From NCBI GenBank assembly GCA_944327275.1, contig CALVHB010000025.1, positions 1 to 64,000 on the forward strand: 64,000 nucleotides of DNA, written 5' to 3'. Positions 26,337-33,777 of this stretch are shown piece by piece (positions within the stretch are counted from its first letter, which is position 1; each line of letters begins with the position of its first letter). Both the position numbers and the translations under genes were made by a program. Below the pieces are notes generated by a model. It was not told the DNA's origin. It was given only the letters and a program-made list of their open reading frames with translations, and did no database searches. The stretch comes from Candidatus Gastranaerophilales bacterium (GTDB taxonomy: Bacteria; Cyanobacteriota; Vampirovibrionia; Gastranaerophilales; Gastranaerophilaceae).

Positions 26337-26392
26337 GAAAATCCACACCACTCATATTAATATTACTTAGGAAAAAGAAAGGAAAAGAAATT

Positions 26393-27247
26393 ATGACAAA
26401 TGCTTATTCTGCATTTATTCCGGAAATTTGGAGCCAAAAATTAAGCTATATGCTTTCAAAAGAATGCGTAATGCTTCAGTGTGTTAACAGAAATTGGGAA
26501 GGTGAAATTAAGAATCAAGGCGATAAGGTTAAAATTATTACACCTGCTGAAGTTACTATTTCAACATTGAGTGATTCTAATATTGAATACAACGAGTTGA
26601 CACCTACTGCGCAGGATTTATTAATTGATCAACAAAAATTCTTTGCTTTTAAAATTAATGATGTTGCTCAAGCTCAGGCTAATACTGATATTATGGAAGC
26701 TCATTTGAAAAATGCTAAAAAAGCTATTGAAGAAGTTCAAGATTCTTTCATTTTGTCTTTACATAAGGATGTTGATTCTAAAAATATTGTTGGTTCTGAA
26801 GAAGCTGCTGTTACTCTTGATAAATCTACTGTTTATTCAAAATTTGTTGAATTAGCTTTGTGTTTGAAAAATTCTAGCGCAGTAACAAGCGGTGTCAGAC
26901 CTTGGGTAGTTATTAACCCAACTATTGAATCTTATTTGTTACAAAGCTCTGAGTTTATAGGTGCTCACAATGTTGCTGATGAAACTTTGAGAGAAGGTGC
27001 AATTGGCAGAATTGCAGGCATGGATGTACTAGTTAGTTCAAATTTAACAGATGTTGCAGGTAAATATTATGTTCTTGCAGGTACTAATGAAGCTATTACA
27101 TTTGCATCTCAATTAGCAAAAATTGAAAGTCTTAGAGATAAAGATAGCTTTTCTGACTTGGTTAGAGGCTTATACTTATACGGTGCAAAAGTCGTTCAAC
27201 CTAAAGCTCTTGCTAAAATGGTTGTTACAGCTCCTGCAGCTGCATAG
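26393..27247 (+). CDS. Major capsid protein (P22 coat-like, HK97 fold)
   Basis: 284 residues. The N-terminus AYSAFIPEIWSQKLSYMLSKECVMLQCVNRNWEGEIKNQGDKVKI is typical of P22-type coat proteins, and the C-terminal half contains GRIAGMDVLVSSNL and KYYVLAGTNEAITFASQLAKIES. No maturation protease is fused or adjacent, matching P22-like phages that use a separate scaffold. A very strong AAAGAAAGGAAAAG ribosome binding region and a stable hairpin after the stop suggest high expression. It should form the icosahedral head. Confidence 0.88.
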   Translation: MTNAYSAFIPEIWSQKLSYMLSKECVMLQCVNRNWEGEIKNQGDKVKIITPAEVTISTLSDSNIEYNELTPTAQDLLIDQQKFFAFKINDVAQAQANTDIMEAHLKNAKKAIEEVQDSFILSLHKDVDSKNIVGSEEAAVTLDKSTVYSKFVELALCLKNSSAVTSGVRPWVVINPTIESYLLQSSEFIGAHNVADETLREGAIGRIAGMDVLVSSNLTDVAGKYYVLAGTNEAITFASQLAKIESLRDKDSFSDLVRGLYLYGAKVVQPKALAKMVVTAPAAA

Positions 27248-27269
27248 GACTTTTTTATTTATCCCTGTA

Positions 27270-27300
27270 TGCATCTTCGATATTTTTTATCGAAGGTGCA
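27270..27300 (+). other. Strong hairpin downstream of major capsid gene
   Basis: TGCATCTTCGAT (27270-27281) pairs with ATCGAAGGTGCA (27289-27300) with one G-T wobble and a T-rich loop. No T run follows, so it is more likely an mRNA stabiliser or partial attenuator that raises capsid levels over the downstream genes. Confidence 0.55.
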
Positions 27301-27327
27301 TTGTATTAAATATATTGAGGTAAATTT

Positions 27328-27564
27328 ATGTTTGACAGTTTGAAATCAACTATTAAGGAATTAGCCAAAACTGCAGTGATAAAAGCCGAAGAAGCTTTAG
27401 GTAGTCAAAAAGGGCAACAAAAAAAGGAGATGGCTATTGAATACATTGTGAGTAATATTCCTGTAATAGGTTTTTTGAAACCGCTAATATCTATGTTATT
27501 GTCCTCATTTATTGATGATGCTGTAGAATTCGCGGTTGAATACATGAAAAGTGAGGTATTATGA
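27328..27564 (+). CDS. Putative LL-H-type phage holin
   Basis: 78 residues. An amphipathic N-terminal helix (KSTIKELAKTAVIKAEEALGSQKGQQKKEMAIEYI) is followed by a hydrophobic stretch (IPVIGFLKPLISMLLSSFI) and a C-terminal helix (DDAVEFAVEYMKSE). The order of A-E-x-A-L-G-S-x-x-G-Q-x-K-K-E and a terminal A-V-E helix resembles LL-H-family holins, which make membrane lesions that let the endolysin out. Its position away from the endolysin is unusual. The stop overlaps the next start (ATGA). Confidence 0.55.
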   Translation: MFDSLKSTIKELAKTAVIKAEEALGSQKGQQKKEMAIEYIVSNIPVIGFLKPLISMLLSSFIDDAVEFAVEYMKSEVL

Positions 27565-28214
27565 ATCCAGTAAATAATCAAAATGTTTCATCCTATGCCG
27601 AAAATCAATCTGCGGCATTTGGTCAACAGCCTGTAGGTAATGATATTGAAACTTACAAACAAATGGCTGTTAGAGATTTAAAAGTGATTGAAAATCTTGT
27701 AAAAACAGGAGTTATGACCGAAGAACAAGGACAAAATTTAATGAATTATGTTACTAAAAAGGCGTTTGAAAAGTATACATTAAGTCAGCAAAATGGTCAG
27801 GTTCCTGTATCTACACAAGCTGCTGTAATGCCTGTTCAAAATTCCGAAATGTCCGTTTTATCCCAAATGCCGGAATTCTTTAACAGAGAAGGAAGACTTG
27901 ATGTTTTTGATTACTTGAAAAATGCAAATGTTAATGTTGATCAGGATGAGATCTCTAAAATATCTGCATTGGTAGAAAAAATTGAAAATTCTGCTATAGC
28001 CAGGTATTTGAGAGAAAAAGAACACGAAAAAACATTGAATAATGAAAATGAAGCCGCTAAACAGAGATTGAGAGCTAATGCTCAAAATGCTGTGTCTGAC
28101 GGGAATAAAAATTTGGTTTTCACTCGTGAACAAATCGGCAAAATGAGTGGTGCGGAATTTGCTAAATACGAACGTATGATTATGGATCAATTAAAAAAAG
28201 GTCTTATTAAATAG
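27561..28214 (+). CDS. Probable capsid scaffolding protein
   Basis: 217 residues, helical, Gln/Asn-rich at the N-terminus and with no membrane segment. The C-terminus (FTREQIGKMSGAEFAKYERM, then QLKKGLIK) is the type of short basic helical module by which scaffolding proteins bind coat subunits. Neighbouring the coat gene fits. Overlaps the holin-like gene by 4 bases; followed by a terminator. A minor head protein is the main alternative. Confidence 0.65.
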   Translation: MNPVNNQNVSSYAENQSAAFGQQPVGNDIETYKQMAVRDLKVIENLVKTGVMTEEQGQNLMNYVTKKAFEKYTLSQQNGQVPVSTQAAVMPVQNSEMSVLSQMPEFFNREGRLDVFDYLKNANVNVDQDEISKISALVEKIENSAIARYLREKEHEKTLNNENEAAKQRLRANAQNAVSDGNKNLVFTREQIGKMSGAEFAKYERMIMDQLKKGLIK

Positions 28215-28236
28215 CAATATTCAAAAATCTTTTTTG

Positions 28237-28267
28237 AAAAAACAGTCTTTTTATAAGACTGTTTTTT
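28237..28267 (+). terminator. Terminator inside the cassette, after scaffold gene
   Basis: AAAAAACAGTCTT (28237-28249) pairs with AAGACTGTTTTTT (28255-28267) around a short loop. It splits the cassette into an early block (lysis, nozzle, coat, scaffold) and a later block (adaptor, terminases, portal). Confidence 0.9.
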
Positions 28268-28295
28268 CTTAAAGATTTCTAGTGAAAGGAAGTTT

Positions 28296-28934
28296 ATGAA
28301 TTATTTAGAATTGATAAATAAATGTCTTGTTGAACTTAATTATAAACAAGTTAGTGCTTTTTCAGAATTGACAAAGAATGAGCATAAAAAATTGAAAAAT
28401 ATATTAAATGTTTTGAATACAGAGATTTGTGGGAGTGACAGATGGAATTTTCTTTTGAGAAGAAAAACAGAAATTCTCCCTAAAAATACAGGAGAAATTC
28501 AAAACAATGTAGAAGGAAGAATAGAGACCGTTATTGTCGATGGAGTAAAATTTGATTTCTATGAAGATTTTGAAAAGTTTTTTGTTGATTCTCAGACTCA
28601 AAATACTTATAGTGTTTTTAATGATAAGATTTTGTTTCCGATTTTTGATAAAGACAAGACTGTAGAAATTGTTTATTACACAAAAAATTGTGCTAAGGAC
28701 TCTGAAAATCAAGAAAAATTTTCGATGGAAGATGCTTTAGATGCATCTTTGATTCCTGATCCGTACGTGGAACCTCTTTTGGTTTATGGTGCTTGTATGA
28801 GATTAAAAGGGAATCCGCAAAATGTCAGATTTAGCTATTGGTACAGTATGTATAAGGAGGCATTGGCAAATTTAAGGGCGAGAGTATCTCCAAGTATAGA
28901 TGATTCCCCTTCTGTGAAACTTCATAGAAAATAG
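28296..28934 (+). CDS. Head-tail adaptor protein (P22 gp4 / T7 gp11-like)
   Basis: 212 residues. The start NYLELINKCLVELNYKQVSAFSEL, then KKLKNILNVLNTEICGSDRWNFLLRRKTEIL, is the recurring pattern of podoviral adaptor (tail tubular A/gp4-like) proteins, with alternating helices at both ends and a beta-rich middle. It would form the ring joining portal and nozzle. AAAGGAAG lies before the ATG. Confidence 0.78.
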   Translation: MNYLELINKCLVELNYKQVSAFSELTKNEHKKLKNILNVLNTEICGSDRWNFLLRRKTEILPKNTGEIQNNVEGRIETVIVDGVKFDFYEDFEKFFVDSQTQNTYSVFNDKILFPIFDKDKTVEIVYYTKNCAKDSENQEKFSMEDALDASLIPDPYVEPLLVYGACMRLKGNPQNVRFSYWYSMYKEALANLRARVSPSIDDSPSVKLHRK

Positions 28935-29096
28935 TGCACAAAAAAAACAGGAAGTTTAAAATTCATTTCCCCTCCTGTTAAGATTTACACTAGCCGAAAT
29001 ATAAATAGCATGTCTATTATACAATTTTTTTTAAGAAAATACAAATAATAAGAAGATTTGTAACGAAAATACATAATTAGTAAATAAAAAAATATT
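28935..29096 (+). other. Non-coding gap inside cassette
   Basis: 162 bases without a coding signal. AACAGGA (about 28948) and TCCTGTT (about 28973) can pair across about 20 bases but have no T run. Several TATTAT/AATAAT stretches lie before the small-terminase ATG, which lacks a clear Shine-Dalgarno sequence; a promoter here is likely but cannot be placed. Confidence 0.4.
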
Positions 29097-29534
29097 ATGA
29101 ATCATTTAACCCAGCAACAAAAAAAATTTGTTTTAGAATATATTAAATCCCTCAATGGTGAACTTTCAGCTAAAAAAGCAGGATATAAATCTAAAAATTT
29201 AAAAGAGACAGCAAGTGAACTTTTAGCAAAAGATGCAATTATCCATGAAATCAAAACTCAGATAAAAAATCAGATTTCGTCTTTAAGAGTTAATAAAGGA
29301 TATGTAATTCAAAAATTGTTAAAGATTGCGGAATTTTCCTTGGAAGAGGAAGATATTTTGGATAAAGACGGTTCTATTACTGGTAAAAAGAAGTTGAGAG
29401 ATACATCTGCAGGATTAAAAGCTCTTGAAAGTTTATGTAAGTATTTGGGATTTACAGCTGTTCAAGATGAGGAAGATGAGTATAAACAGGCAAAAATTGT
29501 TACTATTTCCAATCTTGACGATAGTAAAATTTAG
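29097..29534 (+). CDS. Terminase small subunit
   Basis: 145 residues. N-terminal HTH typical of small terminases: LTQQQKKFVLEYIKSLNGELSAKKAGYKSK, then a helical oligomerisation region (NQISSLRVNKGYVIQKLLKIAEFSLEE) and an acidic C-terminus. It recognises DNA to be packaged and presents it to the large subunit. If the cassette is a gene-transfer agent, this protein would set packaging specificity. Confidence 0.85.
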   Translation: MNHLTQQQKKFVLEYIKSLNGELSAKKAGYKSKNLKETASELLAKDAIIHEIKTQIKNQISSLRVNKGYVIQKLLKIAEFSLEEEDILDKDGSITGKKKLRDTSAGLKALESLCKYLGFTAVQDEEDEYKQAKIVTISNLDDSKI

Positions 29535-29555
29535 TTTACTTATAAGGAGAATTTT

Positions 29556-29906
29556 ATGAAAAACAACGATGCTGAAGCTATGCTTTTAAATAATGCATCT
29601 TTAGAAGATCTTATAAAAATGAAAATCGAAAAAGAGTTTATGAATGATTTGAAAAAGTCAAAAGAAAAGCCGTCTAAAAAAGAATATCTGGATATAAAAG
29701 ACATACCAAAAGATAAAATATTTTCTAAAGATTCTATTTTTAGATATTTTAGCAGAAAAACAGGATGTGAAACTTTTATAAACGGTATTCAGGCAGAAGC
29801 TTTAGTCGGAGTACAAAGACATCTTAGGAATCAAATATTGAACGGCAGGCTAAATGCTTTTACGACTGATGATGCTTATGTGAAGTTTGAGAAAGCAGTG
29901 TTTTAA
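29556..29906 (+). CDS. Unknown cassette protein between terminase small subunit and GNAT
   Basis: 116 residues, strongly charged, with Lys-rich middle (KKSKEKPSKKEYLDIKDIPKDK) and a C-terminal globular part (TGCETFINGIQAEALVGVQRHL). TAAGGAGAA precedes the ATG. I do not recognise a family. It overlaps the GNAT gene by one base (TAATG), so the two are co-translated and may work together. Confidence 0.6.
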   Translation: MKNNDAEAMLLNNASLEDLIKMKIEKEFMNDLKKSKEKPSKKEYLDIKDIPKDKIFSKDSIFRYFSRKTGCETFINGIQAEALVGVQRHLRNQILNGRLNAFTTDDAYVKFEKAVF

Positions 29907-30406
29907 TGACGGAATTTAAAAATCCATTTGAAAAGTCTGCTTATTTTGAGCAGGCATTATTTTTGTATATAAAACATTCAAAATTTTTAGATGATGACTA
30001 TGCCTCTGATGGGAAATCAGTGTATGAATATTTCTACAATTTGGTGTGCAGAACTTTACCGTTATTTTTTGTGATAACAGAAGGTGATTGTGTTAGCGGA
30101 TTCGTATATTTAGACAATATAATTGGAAATAGTGAAAACTTGCATAGTGCAGAACTTTCTACCTGTTTTGACAGAAAATTTTGGGGTGATTATACAAAAA
30201 AATGTGCCAAATTTTTCATAGATCATTGTTTTCAAAAATATGGTTTTACGAAAATTAAGGCTCAAGTTTATCCTGAAAATTGCAGAGTCAAAAACCTTTT
30301 AAAAAATGCGGGATTTAAAAAAGAAGCACTTTTGAAAGGTGAGACTTTAAGAGGCGGAAAATTACAGGATATAGAGATATATTCTGTATTCAACAAGGAA
30401 AGGTGA
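29906..30406 (+). CDS. GNAT acetyltransferase encoded within the cassette
   Basis: 166 residues. The C-terminal half reads as a RimJ/RimL-like GNAT: KFFIDHCFQKYGFTKIKAQVYPENCRVKNLLKNAGFKKEALL, with the N-x-x-x-x-x-L-L-x-x-A-G-F signature. The acetyl-CoA phosphate loop in front is degenerate. GNATs appear in several phage genomes between packaging genes, with unknown targets; acetylating a coat, tail or host protein is possible. The start overlaps the preceding stop. Confidence 0.75.
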   Translation: MTEFKNPFEKSAYFEQALFLYIKHSKFLDDDYASDGKSVYEYFYNLVCRTLPLFFVITEGDCVSGFVYLDNIIGNSENLHSAELSTCFDRKFWGDYTKKCAKFFIDHCFQKYGFTKIKAQVYPENCRVKNLLKNAGFKKEALLKGETLRGGKLQDIEIYSVFNKER

Positions 30407-30410
30407 TGTA

Positions 30411-32075
30411 ATGAAAATAGAAACAGAAGATTTAACTCAGGAACTTTCTTCTACGGAAGAACTTTTTTTAGTTGGAAATATTACCCAAAAATACGACAGG
30501 TTTAATGATCAAAGAGCCACTCAGTTGAGTGATATGAAATTTGTAAGGGATGCTATTTACAACACAGATATTCCTAAAATTGACGGTTGGGACAACAAAA
30601 TAGAGCTGCCGGATATTTATGAGTTGGCACAAACTTTAAAATCTCATATTAGTCAAAATTTATATTCTCATCCGGATGCAATGTTTGATGTTACCGGAAC
30701 AACTCCAAATACTCAATCTTTTGCTAATAAGCAGAAAGCAATGCTTGTCAATACTTTCGAGAATATGAAAATTGAAGATGAAATTGAAAAAGTTATTGAT
30801 GGGATAGTTGAGACCGGTGAAAGCACTCTTTTTGTCGGTTGGGAGACTAAAATAAAATCAGTAAGGCGTCCTCAAACTTTTGAAGAACAAATTTTGAATC
30901 CCGAAAAAAGAGGATTTACTATTGATGAAAAAGTTATTTATGATAACGCAAAAGTAAAACACATCAAGGCAGAGGACTTTGTATTCGATAAATATAACAA
31001 GGAAAATTGGGACAAATGTGCAAAGATTTACAGAACATATTCAACTATTGATGAATTGTTTTCTGACAAGGCAAATAATTTGTTGGATGAAAGAAAATTG
31101 GAAGTATTGAAAGGAGTGGTGGCTGGTAAAAAATATCCGAATAATGATGATAATGATGGAGCTGTAGAAGGTAAAAAAGTAGAAATACTTGAATATTGGG
31201 GTGATATTGAACTTTCAAACGGAAAATTATTGAAAAATTGGTTGATAGTTGTAGCTGCAAGAAAAGAGATTATTAGATTTGAAAGTAATCCGTTTGTTAT
31301 AAATCCGTTTATTCATGCAAATATTATAGAATCCCCTCAGACAGGAAGAGGAATTTCTCCTTTGCGTGTTGCTTTAATTTTGAACAATATTGCATCAACT
31401 ATTTTAAATAAACAAATTGATGCTCTTGCATTGATGATGAATCCTCCTTATCTTGCACCGAAAGGTTGCTTTAAAGGTCAGCAAGATGTAAGACCGGGTA
31501 AAATTATAGAGTATGATGCTGCTCTTATGCCTACTGCTCCGACGCCTTTATCTTTTGATAAAGCTATGGTGGGTTGGGATTTCTTGAATTATTTTAAATC
31601 AACAATTGAAAGTGCAACAGGTATTTTCAAAAATATGGCAGGGAATCTCCAGTCTGCAGAGCGTACTGCTACAGAACTGAATTATTCGGTAAGCGGACAA
31701 GAAGCAAGACTCAATATGATTTTGGATTCAATAAACAGAAAAATTATAGTGCCAATGGTCGAAAAGACTGCTGAAATAATATCGTATTTTAAACTGGGGT
31801 CTGAAATTATCGGAGTCAATGATAGAGGAAAAACAAGTTTTCTTGAAATAACTGATGAAATAAGAAGCGCAAATTATGTTTATCGATATGGTGATCGAAA
31901 AGCGACATTTGAGCGTAAAACAAAATTAAAAGAATTATTTGCGGTTGTTCAATCCTTTGCTCAGGTACCTGAAGTTGAAGAAAAAATAGACTGGTTAGAA
32001 TGCTTTAAATTTGCTCTTGAACAATATGGAATAGAAAATGCAAATAATTTTTTATTAAATGATGACGAATCATAG
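30411..32075 (+). CDS. Phage portal protein (podovirus type)
   Basis: 554 residues. Portal rings form the head vertex through which DNA enters. Segments RVALILNNIASTILNKQIDALALMMNPPYLAP and SAERTATELNYSVSGQEARLNMILDSINRKIIVPMV match the stem and clip helices of P22/phage-type portals. An N-terminal wing region includes NKIELPDIYELAQTLKSHI. Immediately followed by the large terminase, its usual partner. Apparently intact. Confidence 0.85.
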   Translation: MKIETEDLTQELSSTEELFLVGNITQKYDRFNDQRATQLSDMKFVRDAIYNTDIPKIDGWDNKIELPDIYELAQTLKSHISQNLYSHPDAMFDVTGTTPNTQSFANKQKAMLVNTFENMKIEDEIEKVIDGIVETGESTLFVGWETKIKSVRRPQTFEEQILNPEKRGFTIDEKVIYDNAKVKHIKAEDFVFDKYNKENWDKCAKIYRTYSTIDELFSDKANNLLDERKLEVLKGVVAGKKYPNNDDNDGAVEGKKVEILEYWGDIELSNGKLLKNWLIVVAARKEIIRFESNPFVINPFIHANIIESPQTGRGISPLRVALILNNIASTILNKQIDALALMMNPPYLAPKGCFKGQQDVRPGKIIEYDAALMPTAPTPLSFDKAMVGWDFLNYFKSTIESATGIFKNMAGNLQSAERTATELNYSVSGQEARLNMILDSINRKIIVPMVEKTAEIISYFKLGSEIIGVNDRGKTSFLEITDEIRSANYVYRYGDRKATFERKTKLKELFAVVQSFAQVPEVEEKIDWLECFKFALEQYGIENANNFLLNDDES

Positions 32076-32128
32076 TGCCGCTAATGCGGCACTATAAACT
32101 ATTAAGGGTTAGTCTGTTATAGGAGATT

Positions 32129-33418
32129 ATGTTATATAAATTATTAAAAGCTCAGCGGGAATTTTTGGAAATCCCGCATGATTACACATTGGATGTTGCG
32201 GTGTATCAGGGAGGTTATGGGTCTGGGAAGACTTTTGCAGGTTCGCTTTTAGGGATATTACTCGCTTTAAAATTCCCGGGGGTGCGAGGTTTGGTAGGTG
32301 CTCAGACCTACACTCTTGTTAGGGATACAACCTTGCAGACATATTTTGAACATTTAGAAAATTTTGGGTTTATTGAAGGAAAAGATTACGAGTGGTCTTC
32401 CTCTTTGCAAAAATTGACTTTTAAAAATGGATCAGAGATTCTTTTTAGACATTTTGATGAACCGAATAAGTTAAAATCTTTGAATCTTGGGTTTGTGGAA
32501 ATTGAAGAAATGTCTGATATCCCTTATGATACTTTTAAGATGCTTTTAGGTCGTATGCGCCAAAGAGTAAAAAAGGTATGGAAAAACTTTACTTACAGAA
32601 TTTTTGGACATACTAACCCTGAGATGCAAAGAGGATGGGTTTACAAAACTTTTATAGAAAATCCTGCACCTAATTACAGGTTAATTACAGCCCCTACAAC
32701 TCAGAATATTTATCTGCCTGAAGGTTTTTGTGATGAATTAAAAAAATTATATGATGAGCAATATTACAATATATTTGTGTTAGCTCAAAATGGAGAGTAT
32801 AACAATGGGCTTGTGATAAAAGATTTTGGGAATGATAACATAAGAGATATTTCATATCAGCCGGATATGGATTTGCATATATCTTGTGATTTCAACGTTG
32901 ATCCGATGTGTTGGGTATTTGCTCATAAAACTGATGATAAAGTTTTTTATTTTGATGAAATTGCGATGGAGAACACTACAACCGCTAAGGCTTGTGATGA
33001 ATTTTACAGGCGTTATCCGAATCATAAGGGTAAAGTTATTGTAAATGGTGATGCATCAGGAGATAACAGGAGTTGTACAAGTGAATATACTAATTACGTG
33101 ATAATAAAGAAAAAACTTTTGCAATATGGATATGATGTTGAAATCCAAATTAAGGCGTTTAATCCTCCTATTAAAAATCGAATTATGGCTTTTAATTCAA
33201 AAGTAAGATCTGCTGATGGGGAAGTTTGTCTTTTTGTCGATAAAAAATGCGAAAAACTTCTTTATAATATCTACAATTTAAAATATAAGGAAGGAACTTC
33301 GAAAATAGATATTCCGACATATCAACAGATTAAACAGTCAAAGGAACTAAAATTTTTATCTCACCCAATGGATGCAGCTTCTTACCTTGTCGATTTTTAT
33401 TGGCCTATTACACTCTAA
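32129..33418 (+). CDS. Terminase large subunit
   Basis: 429 residues. ATPase domain: Walker A GGYGSGKT at residues 28-35 and Walker B-like GFVEIEEMSD. RNase H-like nuclease domain: Asp in SCDFNVDPMCW, VNGDASGDN, and Asp in SHPMDAASYLVDF. It cuts concatemeric DNA and drives it into the head. AGGAG before the ATG. All catalytic residues expected are present, so the motor is likely functional. The packaging mode (cos, pac or headful) cannot be told from sequence alone. Confidence 0.92.
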   Translation: MLYKLLKAQREFLEIPHDYTLDVAVYQGGYGSGKTFAGSLLGILLALKFPGVRGLVGAQTYTLVRDTTLQTYFEHLENFGFIEGKDYEWSSSLQKLTFKNGSEILFRHFDEPNKLKSLNLGFVEIEEMSDIPYDTFKMLLGRMRQRVKKVWKNFTYRIFGHTNPEMQRGWVYKTFIENPAPNYRLITAPTTQNIYLPEGFCDELKKLYDEQYYNIFVLAQNGEYNNGLVIKDFGNDNIRDISYQPDMDLHISCDFNVDPMCWVFAHKTDDKVFYFDEIAMENTTTAKACDEFYRRYPNHKGKVIVNGDASGDNRSCTSEYTNYVIIKKKLLQYGYDVEIQIKAFNPPIKNRIMAFNSKVRSADGEVCLFVDKKCEKLLYNIYNLKYKEGTSKIDIPTYQQIKQSKELKFLSHPMDAASYLVDFYWPITL

Positions 33419-33430
33419 AGAAAGGATAGT

Positions 33431-33661
33431 ATGGATAAAATAATAGAGTATTCTCCAATAATTATTGTTGTTTTAATGTTTTTTGTTCAGCAAAAAATTT
33501 TTGTTACGCCTGAACAGTTGGAGAAAAAACACAGAGAAATTGTTGAAGAAATTGAGGAAAAATTTGTGACGATACATAGTTTTGTTGATTTGAAGGATCA
33601 ATTTTCCGAAGTGAAAGATAAAATTGATAAAATGTATGATTTATTAATTGATTTAAAATAA
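33431..33661 (+). CDS. Small single-pass membrane protein at end of cassette
   Basis: 76 residues. One N-terminal hydrophobic helix (YSPIIIVVLMFFVQQKIFV) and a charged coiled-coil C-terminus (EQLEKKHREIVEEIEEKF). AAAGGATAG precedes the ATG. Could be an antiholin, spanin-like or accessory protein; it lacks a lipobox. Same strand and 12 bases after the large terminase gene. Confidence 0.6.
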   Translation: MDKIIEYSPIIIVVLMFFVQQKIFVTPEQLEKKHREIVEEIEEKFVTIHSFVDLKDQFSEVKDKIDKMYDLLIDLK

Positions 33662-33777
33662 TGTAAACAAATGTTAATTTGCCCAATCAGTTTTTAAAGT
33701 TTCAAAGTAAAAATGACGTATATACGAATAACGGACATGTTGTTACTAAGTAAAACTGAAAGGAAAATGTAACTAAA

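Larger units (their letters stand above)
24110..33661 (+). mobile_element. Compact phage-like head/packaging/lysis cassette (possible GTA-like element or satellite)
   Basis: Thirteen co-directional genes in 9.5 kb. In order: LuxR-type HTH, amidase endolysin, P22 gp10/T7 gp12-like nozzle candidate, major capsid, LL-H-like holin, scaffold, head-tail adaptor, small terminase, unknown, GNAT, portal, large terminase, small membrane protein. There is no integrase, repressor, replication gene, tail spike or ejection protein, and no att repeats were recognised at the edges. Gene order is the reverse of many phages, which place terminase and portal first. All structural genes look intact. A domesticated gene-transfer agent, a satellite needing a helper, or a trimmed prophage would all fit. 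Confidence 0.75.

Noticed and set aside
24110-33661. Complete inducible prophage
   Set aside because: No integrase, repressor, replication, tail-spike gene or att repeat could be found; only a structural and lysis block is present.
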